Below are positions 53,055-60,492 of a stretch of 64,000 nucleotides of DNA, in pieces. Numbering within the stretch: the first letter of the stretch is position 1; each line of letters begins with the position of its first letter. The notes under the pieces were generated by a model. That model saw only the letters and a program-made list of their open reading frames with translations. It made no database searches and was not told where the DNA came from. The stretch comes from Bacteroidales bacterium UBA1309. GTDB lineage: Bacteria; Bacteroidota; Bacteroidia; Bacteroidales; Dysgonomonadaceae. Position numbers and translations under genes: made by a program. The stretch covers positions 44,626 to 108,625 of the forward strand of contig DBTT01000018.1 in assembly GCA_002307185.1 (NCBI GenBank). The letters run 5' to 3'.

Positions 53055-54119
53055 TCAATCCAGTGCCTTATCCACGAGCTTTTTTAGCTCCGCATAGCGC
53101 TCTTTTCGGCTATCCGGCTTTAAGTAGAAAGTCATAAGGAATGCGCAGTATCTTTTGTTGTTGTCCACCCAGGGATAGCTTCCAAACATGCCCTGGCTGC
53201 TCACGCTGCTATTGTCCATCACCCATTCGCCATACCCATATCCAAAACTACCAGCTTCAGCAGGTGAATACGCCACTTTGACATCGGGCGTAACCCTGTT
53301 GATTTGCATCAATTCAACGCTTTTCTCAGAGAGAATCCGTTTGCCATGAAATGTCCCTTTGTTGAGTATCATGGTCAGGAAATTGGTGTAATCCACAGGA
53401 GTGCTGCCTGCTCCTCCTGCTGGTAGGGGTACTTTGCCTTTTCCAAAATCAGTGTTTTTCATTTCTAAGGGCTTCGCAATGCGTTCGGAAAAAAGTGCCT
53501 CAAAGCTCTTGCCTCCAATCTTTTCAATGACGGCTCCTGCTATTTGCAATCCCGTATTGCTGTATCGGAACACCTTTCCAGGCTTCCCCTCCATTGGAAA
53601 TTGAGCAATCCGGGCAATTGCCTCGTCCATACTACCCAAGGTTTTCATTTCCTCTAAATCTTCTCTCAAGTCGGGCGATTTTATTCCAGTCATGTGTGAA
53701 AGGCAGTTGCTGATCGTGATGTCCCCTTTTCCGGTTTTGGAAAGTGCGGGTAGGTATTTTCCCACCGTGTCGTTCAGGCTTAATTTGCCCTCATCGACGA
53801 AAGTCATCACCAATGCTGCGCTCAGCCACTTGCTGCAACTGGCAATGGGTAGGCGGGTTGTTGGTGTGAAATCACTTAGATCAGCCGTTTTCCCTTGTTT
53901 TTTTGCAGCATATTTTGCGAAATTTTTTTGCTTGCGGGTCATGTTGTTCGCATCTTTGTTGTAAACAATTTTTCCGTCCTTGCAGACCAGCAGTATAAGC
54001 CGCCCACCCATTTCATCGGCATGGTTGTCGAGCCATTTGTCCACTTCCGAAAAATTTTGTTGCGCTTGTGTACTACCCAAACACAGCAGTAACGTCATCA
54101 ATAAAAATACCTTTCTCAT
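53055..54119 (-). CDS. Serine hydrolase, class C beta-lactamase-like family
   Basis: This 354-aa protein has a signal peptide (about 1-20, ending STQAQ) and is therefore exported. The SxxK motif is S94-CS-K97 and the second motif Y186-S-N188 fits the family. A third motif was not seen clearly. The fold is used by penicillin-binding proteins, esterases and D-aminopeptidases; there is no evidence that it breaks beta-lactams. The gene directly follows (16 bases) the alpha/beta hydrolase gene 54135-55187, so both may act on the same kind of ester or amide. Confidence 0.88.
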   Translation of the reverse strand: MRKVFLLMTLLLCLGSTQAQQNFSEVDKWLDNHADEMGGRLILLVCKDGKIVYNKDANNMTRKQKNFAKYAAKKQGKTADLSDFTPTTRLPIASCSKWLSAALVMTFVDEGKLSLNDTVGKYLPALSKTGKGDITISNCLSHMTGIKSPDLREDLEEMKTLGSMDEAIARIAQFPMEGKPGKVFRYSNTGLQIAGAVIEKIGGKSFEALFSERIAKPLEMKNTDFGKGKVPLPAGGAGSTPVDYTNFLTMILNKGTFHGKRILSEKSVELMQINRVTPDVKVAYSPAEAGSFGYGYGEWVMDNSSVSSQGMFGSYPWVDNNKRYCAFLMTFYLKPDSRKERYAELKKLVDKALD

Positions 54120-54134
54120 ATCTTTATGTGTTTT

Positions 54135-55187
54135 TTAGTAGTCTATTCTCTGATTATATAGCTGGTTGCTCCATTCGAACGTGTATTTTACCTGATTGTA
54201 TTGTGGTACAGGATTGTCGGTCACCTCGAGCGGTGTCATTGACTGCCCGTTATAGCTCGGCATGGTTGTCTGTTCCGCCGAACCATTCCCTAAGGCAACG
54301 TTTTTAGCCGCTTGATTATTGTTGAAAGTGTAATCCATCAGTGCATCCAGCAAACGGTAGATTCCATAATAATCGTATGCGTCGAAGGCCGTTCTGGTAT
54401 TTGGGAGTGCGTGGTCTGTGGTATATTTGTAGCCAGCCACTGTCGATGATTTGAAATAATAGAAATCTTTTTCTGAATTCGCAATGTGTATGTTTTCGTA
54501 GATATCGATGGCCATGCGGTGATCGTTAACCACATCTTCATCATATACTTGAGTGATGAATTTGGTGTCGGAGGGATAGTTTTCCAATTGTTCTTGGGTA
54601 ATTTGGTAGCTATACCACGGAGCCATCGTGAACAGCAGCCGTCCATTTTGCCCCCATTTTCTTTCGGTAAATGCCTTGTATGCCAAACCAATGGATGCAC
54701 CTCCGCCAAAGGAATGACCCATGAAACCGACCCGCGTTGTGTCGATGATTTGGGGATAGTTGGCCGCAGCTTCAACAAACCCCTTCCACAAGGTGAGGTA
54801 GCGGTGGTCGATGCTCTCGTCGTTTGTGGCGTAGGGTACAAAAACAACCACGTAGCCTTTTTTTGCGATAAAATTGAAAAGCCCGATATTGTATTCTTCG
54901 CTTTCACCTCCATAAGGATGCGAATAAAAAATCGTTGGCCTGGGAGATGCGATTCCCGCAGGATAAAAAACGGTGACCTTTGTGCCTGCATATTCTGTGT
55001 TTGGGAATTCCATCTCTGCCACAGTGTAGCTGCCATCAGCACCATATCCGGAGCTGGGCCGTGAAATCGGACCAGCCAAATCATCATCCACCGGCTCTGT
55101 CGCGGAATCAGCAGTGTCCTTGCTTTCGGTGCAGGCCGATAGAAGAAAAATCAGCAATAATGCCTTGATTAATCGTGTTGTTCTCAT
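54135..55187 (-). CDS. Alpha/beta hydrolase lipoprotein (chlorophyllase/lipase-like)
   Basis: This 350-aa lipoprotein has a signal peptide with lipobox LLSAC, Cys19. The nucleophile elbow is GHSFGG with Ser159. The layout, with TIFYSHPYGGESEEYN near 86-100 and a late Asp/His region, resembles polyester, lipid and chlorophyllase-type hydrolases. It is likely anchored in the outer membrane. The serine hydrolase gene follows on the same transcript. A TATATTTG promoter box lies at 55228-55235. Confidence 0.85.
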   Translation of the reverse strand: MRTTRLIKALLLIFLLSACTESKDTADSATEPVDDDLAGPISRPSSGYGADGSYTVAEMEFPNTEYAGTKVTVFYPAGIASPRPTIFYSHPYGGESEEYNIGLFNFIAKKGYVVVFVPYATNDESIDHRYLTLWKGFVEAAANYPQIIDTTRVGFMGHSFGGGASIGLAYKAFTERKWGQNGRLLFTMAPWYSYQITQEQLENYPSDTKFITQVYDEDVVNDHRMAIDIYENIHIANSEKDFYYFKSSTVAGYKYTTDHALPNTRTAFDAYDYYGIYRLLDALMDYTFNNNQAAKNVALGNGSAEQTTMPSYNGQSMTPLEVTDNPVPQYNQVKYTFEWSNQLYNQRIDY

Positions 55188-55227
55188 TTCTTGATTGTTT
55201 TCCGATAACTGATTCTGTTTTTCCCTG

Positions 55228-55235
55228 CAAATATA
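55228..55235 (-). promoter_or_regulatory. Promoter -7 box TATATTTG of the hydrolase pair
   Basis: On the minus strand this reads TATATTTG, 40 bases before the ATG at 55187. Confidence 0.45.
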
Positions 55236-55330
55236 AACTCATTCTCTTTGTGTTTTTCGTTCTTTCAACGAACGGCTCAAACTTCTCAAGGAACGGCAAG
55301 AGAAAGATTTTACAACTGCATATTTTTCAG

Positions 55331-55338
55331 TAATTTTG
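55331..55338 (+). promoter_or_regulatory. Promoter -7 box TAATTTTG of the LytS/LytTR operon
   Basis: A perfect TAnnTTTG box, 72 bases before the kinase ATG, divergent from the hydrolase promoter. Confidence 0.45.
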
Positions 55339-55409
55339 CAATCATTGGGCGAATTAAGTCATTTTTAAATACCACATTTTGTTAGCAACCATCCAGTAAG
55401 ACAACAAAT

Positions 55410-56444
55410 ATGACAAAAGAGACAACGGAAAATCGGACTAAATCTATTTATTGTGGCATCCATTTGTCCTTTTGGATCGTTGCGTTCAATACCGTGCTTT
55501 ATGTTGTTGCCCTGTTTGCGAATGGAGGATACATCATTCAAAGAGCTTTGGTGTTGGTTGTTGTGAACGTTTTACTCTTCTATGCCTGCTATTGGTGGGT
55601 AGTTCCGGCTTATATTCAGCAGAAAAGGTTCAAAACAGCAATAGCTATCATCTTTCTGCTTGCCATTGCAATCACTTTTTTGCGTACTGTTGGCGATCGG
55701 ATTTTGATGGGAAAATTTGAATGGGATCCCCTTTACAATTTCTCAGCCCAAGGCCGACTGTTGGTGATGCTGTTTGGTGAATTGTCTTTTGCCGTATTTG
55801 CTATCCTACTTCGACTTGCGGTGTCTTCCTACAAGAACAAAAGGCGGATGGACGAACTGAAGAAACTGCAATTAAATACCGAATTGCAATTTTTGAAAGC
55901 TCAAATGAATCCCCATTTTTTGTTCAACTCTATCAACAACATCTATTCACTGGTGTTGCTCAGGTCCGACAAGGCACCTCAGGCGTTGATGAAACTTTCT
56001 GAACTTTTACGCTACTCACTCTACGATTGTCACGGTAAAGTTTCCTTGTGGCAAGAGATGGAAGCTTTGGATTCCTACATTGAACTTTTCAAACTGAAAT
56101 ACGAAGAAGACATACGGCTCGAATTTGTGAAGACAGTTGGCGATGCCGGTTATCAGATCGAACCGCTTCTCTTGGTTCCCTTGCTTGAGAATGCGTTGAA
56201 ATATTCGGGTATTGGTCACAGCGAGGAAGCTTTCGTTTTGCTAAAATTAAGTGTGGGGAACAACGGGCTTGTCTTTCAAATTACCAACAGCAAAATCGGT
56301 TACAGCAAGCCCGAAGAAGCCAGTGGCATCGGATTGGCTAACATCCGAAAACGGCTACAAAACATATATCCAGGACAGCATGTTTTCGACATTATTGAAA
56401 ATGAACACAAGTTTGAAGCAACTTTAAAAATCAGCCTGCGATGA
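55410..56444 (+). CDS. LytS/YehU-type sensor histidine kinase
   Basis: This 344-aa sensor has four N-terminal membrane helices (about 18-140) and a His_kinase domain with QMNPHFLFNSINNIY, His169 being the phospho-acceptor. The ATPase core has LLENALKYSG and the late GIGLANIRKRL. It lacks a periplasmic sensor domain. Its stop overlaps the start of the LytTR regulator gene by four bases (ATGA), so the pair is translationally coupled. Confidence 0.93.
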   Translation: MTKETTENRTKSIYCGIHLSFWIVAFNTVLYVVALFANGGYIIQRALVLVVVNVLLFYACYWWVVPAYIQQKRFKTAIAIIFLLAIAITFLRTVGDRILMGKFEWDPLYNFSAQGRLLVMLFGELSFAVFAILLRLAVSSYKNKRRMDELKKLQLNTELQFLKAQMNPHFLFNSINNIYSLVLLRSDKAPQALMKLSELLRYSLYDCHGKVSLWQEMEALDSYIELFKLKYEEDIRLEFVKTVGDAGYQIEPLLLVPLLENALKYSGIGHSEEAFVLLKLSVGNNGLVFQITNSKIGYSKPEEASGIGLANIRKRLQNIYPGQHVFDIIENEHKFEATLKISLR

Positions 56445-57148
56445 CACTCACCTGCGTAATTGTGGACGATGAATACCTCGCTATCAAAGTGCTGGAGGAT
56501 TATGTCGCTCGAAATGAGAATCTTCAAATGATAAAGGCATTCAGGAAGCCGCAGGAAGCCCTTGCCTTCCTGCAATCGAATCCAGTTGATTTACTCTTTC
56601 TGGATATACAGATGCCTGATCTTGATGGTTTTGGGTTGCTGTCGAAACTCGAAAACCCGCTCATGGTCGTTTTTACGACCGCCCGTCCCGACTACGCTGT
56701 AAAAGCATACGAGCTGAAAGTGCTGGATTACCTTCTGAAACCAATATCTATTTTTCGTTTCGAGCAAGCTGCCCAAAAAGCGATTGAATATGCCGGCTAT
56801 ATCACTTTGAGTAATACGCATAAGGATGACCTTCTTGATTATCTGATGATAAACTCCGACTTCCATGTACACAAAGTTTGGTTGAAAGACATAATCTACA
56901 TTGAAGGATTAGGAGAATATGTCCGGATACATTGTCTGTCAGGGAAAAAATACATCACATTGCTTGCATTAAAAAGCCTTGAGGCTCAATTTGAAGGTCT
57001 TGCCCTAATTCGTGTGCACAAAAGTTTTATCGTAAACTTAGATCATATCCGTTCCTTTTCGCACTCGGAGATTCTCGTGACAAATGGAAAACAGATCCCG
57101 ATTGGAAGGTCTTACCGAAAAGGAGTGCTGTGCAAGCTTTATCAATAG
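56441..57148 (+). CDS. LytTR-family response regulator
   Basis: This 235-aa regulator has an N-terminal receiver domain with acidic VDDE at 8-11 and phospho-acceptor Asp55 (FLDIQMPDLDGFG). A LytTR DNA-binding domain covers about 140-235 (VWLKDIIYIEGLGEYVRIH, FIVNLDHI and IPIGRSYRK). It binds DNA as a dimer at paired sites by family knowledge. Targets are not evident; the T9SS cargo gene directly downstream has its own promoter. Confidence 0.93.
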   Translation: MTLTCVIVDDEYLAIKVLEDYVARNENLQMIKAFRKPQEALAFLQSNPVDLLFLDIQMPDLDGFGLLSKLENPLMVVFTTARPDYAVKAYELKVLDYLLKPISIFRFEQAAQKAIEYAGYITLSNTHKDDLLDYLMINSDFHVHKVWLKDIIYIEGLGEYVRIHCLSGKKYITLLALKSLEAQFEGLALIRVHKSFIVNLDHIRSFSHSEILVTNGKQIPIGRSYRKGVLCKLYQ

Positions 57149-57237
57149 ATGTTTTTATCTCTTTGTAGGGATTGATTTTGAGGAACTAAGGCTGGACGCG
57201 CATAACGTTTTAATTGGAATAATAATCACTTAAAATA

Positions 57238-57268
57238 TTGGGAATTTAGATATTGAGGCATATCTTTG
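57238..57268 (+). promoter_or_regulatory. Promoter of the T9SS cargo gene: TTG-20-TATCTTTG
   Basis: A TTG (57238-57240) is followed 20 bases later by TATCTTTG (57261-57268). This is a full Bacteroidetes housekeeping promoter, 84 bases before the ATG at 57352. Confidence 0.6.
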
Positions 57269-57351
57269 GGCGACCATCATGACACAGATATTCCTCGTTG
57301 TGAATTATGTTAAATAATTCACATTTTTAACAATAATATAATTCGAATTAC

Positions 57352-59004
57352 ATGCGAAATAGTTTACCATACGATCATTCTGCCAGAATATATTTGTTAA
57401 GTTTAGGATTTATCCTTGGAATAGGCCAGTCTTATTCCGTTCCAGCACAAAAGAGTTTGTTGAAAAATGCAAGCGAAGTCTCTACAAACATGGCTAATCT
57501 ACCAGATAGTTGCATTTCATATTATGCGGATGGACAGCCTATTTCAAAATCTATTTTTAAGTATAATCCCTCAGGATTATTAGGTCTTGATAGTGGGTTT
57601 GCATGGAATGAGGACAAACAGCTATGGCAGCTGCAGCATCAGACCGAATATGGATATGGTACCAATGGAAATCTTTTGTCCGAGATTGGGATTCGATACA
57701 ATGAATCGAATGAGTCGTCTTATTATTACAAAAATATTTTCACATACACGGACGAGAATGATTTGTCTGCTCAAGAATATTATATTTACAATGCCGAAAA
57801 TCAATCTCTTGTCGGGTTAAGTCGATTCGAATACTTCTACAATGCTTCGGGAAGCCCCGATAGTGTGATCGAATATTCCAAATCGGATACCCAAAATAAT
57901 TGGATACCCTCTTCCAAATCCATTTATGGATACACAAACGACACCATGCAAAGCTCCTATGAAATTTACAAGTATGATGCTTCTGCCCTTACATGGACAA
58001 AATATATAAAAAATACCCAAACTTATAATTCCGCCGCCCAATTGCAGGATGAGCAAAATTACACTGCTTCGGATGATGATGAATGGACGAAATATTCCCG
58101 CACACAGAACGAATACCTGAATGGAAAATTGACCTCTTCGGTCACTTACAATTCGGATGGGTCAGATTGGGTGGCTGCTTCCAAAGCCTCATATGAATAC
58201 AGCAATGCCAAAGTCGTAGCGAAGGTCACTTCCCTTTACAATGCAAATTCGTTAGCCTGGACAAATGCTTTTAAAGATTCGATTGAATATCTTACCAATG
58301 GGAAACTGTCTAAACAAACTGCTTTCAAGTGGGATCATAATTCTGCAAGCTGGATTGCCGTAAGCCGAGATATTTACAACTACGACTCAGGAAATGCACT
58401 CGAACAGTATTTTTATTCGTCCAACGGAGCATGGATCGGTATTCAGAAAAGAGTTCTGAAATACGATGCATCAGGAAATAACATCTCGGACGAAAAATAT
58501 GGATGGGGTCAAGAATCAAATTCTTGGATTCCGGCTTCTAAAATAGAAAAAATGTATGATGGGGATACGCAAAAATTAAATTCTTCTATTAAATATTCTT
58601 TAGGAAGCGATAACGGATGGCAAGGGTATATCAAGCAAGATTATGAATACGAGGTTTTGTTCGATTCCTCCATTGGTTTGAAATTCGCCCACAATTACGA
58701 CAACAAGGGGTCTGGATGGGCTTATTCAAATTACACTAAATTTTTTTACAGTGCGAAAGAAACTTCCATCGATAATCGTGAAGCACTAAATCTAGTCCGC
58801 GTTGCATGGTTTCCCGAACAGTTTATTAGCGTTGCCTCTAACATTGAGATCATTCAAGTGAATGTGTATTTTGTAAATGGCACACAAAAATTCACGGGAA
58901 AGTCGCAACGAATCTCCACCAATGCTTGGGAAACGGGCATTTACATCGTAAAAGTTGAAACTGCTGACGGCAAACGGACGGTTAGAAAAATCAATGTCTT
59001 TTGA
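57352..59004 (+). CDS. Repeat-rich surface protein with type IX secretion tail
   Basis: This 550-aa protein has a signal peptide-like start (about 1-33) and about nine tandem repeats of roughly 40 residues built on a W-x4-[KR]-x2-Y-x-Y pattern followed by N/G-rich turns. The last ~75 residues, ending GIYIVKVETADGKRTVRKINVF (quoted in part as GIYIVKVETADGK), look like a type A T9SS C-terminal sorting domain. The protein is probably exported by type IX secretion and attached to the surface. Its function is unknown. An intrinsic hairpin follows. Confidence 0.75.
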   Translation: MRNSLPYDHSARIYLLSLGFILGIGQSYSVPAQKSLLKNASEVSTNMANLPDSCISYYADGQPISKSIFKYNPSGLLGLDSGFAWNEDKQLWQLQHQTEYGYGTNGNLLSEIGIRYNESNESSYYYKNIFTYTDENDLSAQEYYIYNAENQSLVGLSRFEYFYNASGSPDSVIEYSKSDTQNNWIPSSKSIYGYTNDTMQSSYEIYKYDASALTWTKYIKNTQTYNSAAQLQDEQNYTASDDDEWTKYSRTQNEYLNGKLTSSVTYNSDGSDWVAASKASYEYSNAKVVAKVTSLYNANSLAWTNAFKDSIEYLTNGKLSKQTAFKWDHNSASWIAVSRDIYNYDSGNALEQYFYSSNGAWIGIQKRVLKYDASGNNISDEKYGWGQESNSWIPASKIEKMYDGDTQKLNSSIKYSLGSDNGWQGYIKQDYEYEVLFDSSIGLKFAHNYDNKGSGWAYSNYTKFFYSAKETSIDNREALNLVRVAWFPEQFISVASNIEIIQVNVYFVNGTQKFTGKSQRISTNAWETGIYIVKVETADGKRTVRKINVF

Positions 59005-59019
59005 TTTTTCTCCCAAAAT

Positions 59020-59057
59020 CAAAGCGGGATTTTTGATTGTTCAGACATCCCGCTTTG
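59020..59057. terminator. Bidirectional hairpin terminator
   Basis: The 11-bp perfect stem CAAAGCGGGAT / ATCCCGCTTTG has a 16-base loop. It lies between two convergent genes (T9SS protein and mltG). The T run is weak on the plus strand. Confidence 0.7.
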
Positions 59058-59078
59058 ACAATTTCCTCAAAAAGATTT

Positions 59079-60125
59079 TTAATTCATAATATTCCTTTTG
59101 TTCAACGCCTTTTGGTATTTTTGAGCATTCATGCGGTGTTCCGCAAAGGAAGTGGCGAAATTGTGCCTGCCCGAGAAGTCGTCTTTTGCACACATGTATA
59201 GATAGTCATGATGTGTATAATTCAAAACACCGTCTATGGCTTTTGTCGAGGGTATTCGAATCGGACCAGGAGGCAATCCGGGATGGATATAGGTGTTGTA
59301 GGGCGAATTTACTTTGAGATGTTCCAGCAAAATGCGTCGCAAAGTGAAATCGTTTACGGCAAACTTCACAGTGGGGTCAGCCTGCAAAGGTTGTCCGCTG
59401 TGGAGGCGATTCAGGTAAAGCCCTGCCACCATCGGGTATTCGTCTGCAAAACGACATTCTTCTTCCACGATAGAGGCCAGGGTCATGGCTTGTGGCTTGG
59501 AGAGCCCGATTTCAGCCAATTTTGCTATGCGGCTTTCAGTCCAAAAGCGGCCATACGCTTTTTCCATCTTTTTCAGAAAAGCATCCGGTTTGACGTTCCA
59601 ATACATCTCGTATGTATCAGGAATAAACAGGCACACAACCGTATTTGTGTCTAACCCCCATTCGTGATACCTAGCTGTGTCGTTGAGCAAGACACTCAAT
59701 CCCTTTGTTCCAAACATAAATTGAGGGCCGATTTTGTCAATCAACTCCTTTTTGGTGCGGATGTTGTTGAAAGTCAACTTTACCGGCGTTTGCGAACCGT
59801 TCCTTAGCCTTCTGAATACGGTCAAAATTCCATCTTTCGGATGAATGATATAGCGTCCCGCCTTCATCTTTTGAGGATATCCAAGGCTTGAAGATAGCGA
59901 TTTGAATAGCCAAAGGCCGTTGATGTGGGCACTGTCGTCCAAGTCTTTGATTAGTTGCTTGTAGTCTTTCCTGTCATCGATATACAAGTAGGTTGTTTTC
60001 TCAATATCAAACCCTCCGAAAAAAAGACTTTTGGTTATTAAAAAGGCCACTAAAGCGAATCCCAAAATTCCCAATAGTATTGTCTGTATCCGTTTTTTGC
60101 TTTTGTCGCTTGTTTCCATTGTCAT
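59079..60125 (-). CDS. mltG: Endolytic murein transglycosylase MltG
   Basis: This 348-aa membrane-anchored enzyme cuts nascent peptidoglycan strands. A short N-terminal cytoplasmic part precedes one transmembrane helix (about 13-32). The YceG-like domain has TLASIVEEECRF with the catalytic Glu and YNTYIHPGLPPGPI near the end. Met3 is an alternative start: the TACTTTTG box on the minus strand at 60139-60146 would leave only a short leader. Confidence 0.93.
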   Translation of the reverse strand: MTMETSDKSKKRIQTILLGILGFALVAFLITKSLFFGGFDIEKTTYLYIDDRKDYKQLIKDLDDSAHINGLWLFKSLSSSLGYPQKMKAGRYIIHPKDGILTVFRRLRNGSQTPVKLTFNNIRTKKELIDKIGPQFMFGTKGLSVLLNDTARYHEWGLDTNTVVCLFIPDTYEMYWNVKPDAFLKKMEKAYGRFWTESRIAKLAEIGLSKPQAMTLASIVEEECRFADEYPMVAGLYLNRLHSGQPLQADPTVKFAVNDFTLRRILLEHLKVNSPYNTYIHPGLPPGPIRIPSTKAIDGVLNYTHHDYLYMCAKDDFSGRHNFATSFAEHRMNAQKYQKALNKRNIMN

Positions 60126-60138
60126 TTGTAATTGGGTG

Positions 60139-60146
60139 CAAAAGTA
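60139..60146 (-). promoter_or_regulatory. Promoter -7 box TACTTTTG of mltG
   Basis: A perfect TAnnTTTG box on the minus strand, 14 bases before the ATG at 60125. Confidence 0.45.
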
Positions 60147-60177
60147 TTATTTTCCGGCAAAATATAAGCTCTCTTTC

Positions 60178-60207
60178 TTGTTAAATCAAAAGAAAGATTT
60201 ATCTTTG
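60178..60207 (+). promoter_or_regulatory. Promoter of tRNA-Ser: TTG-19-TATCTTTG
   Basis: TTG at 60178-60180 is followed after 19 bases by TATCTTTG at 60200-60207. The tRNA starts 28 bases later. This is the clearest promoter in the window. Confidence 0.7.
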
Positions 60208-60234
60208 CACCGCAGTTCCAAAAACTGCCAGTCA

Positions 60235-60321
60235 GGAAGTGTGGGTGAGTGGCTGAAACCACCAGTTTGCTAAACTGACGTACGGGTAACCGTACCACGA
60301 GTTCGAATCTCGTCGCTTCCG
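60235..60321 (+). tRNA. tRNA-Ser(GCT)
   Basis: This 87-base tRNA has acceptor arms GGAAGTG and CGCTTCC with discriminator G. The anticodon loop TTGCTAA gives anticodon GCT, which reads AGC/AGU serine codons. A variable arm (TACGGGTAACCGTA) and T arm (GAG TTCGAAT CTC) complete the long-variable-arm serine type. The CCA end is not encoded. Confidence 0.95.
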
Positions 60322-60492
60322 CAGACGTTGAAAAGTCCCAAAGTCTATTGATTTTGGGATTTTTTATTTGTATATTTATTGACTTTAAGAAAACAACCCC
60401 AAAAATATTTTATTTATTCCAAAAAGATAAGATGTTTGGGTGCAATAGAATGTTACATCATAGTCCAACGTAATTATTCATTGAAGTAAATT

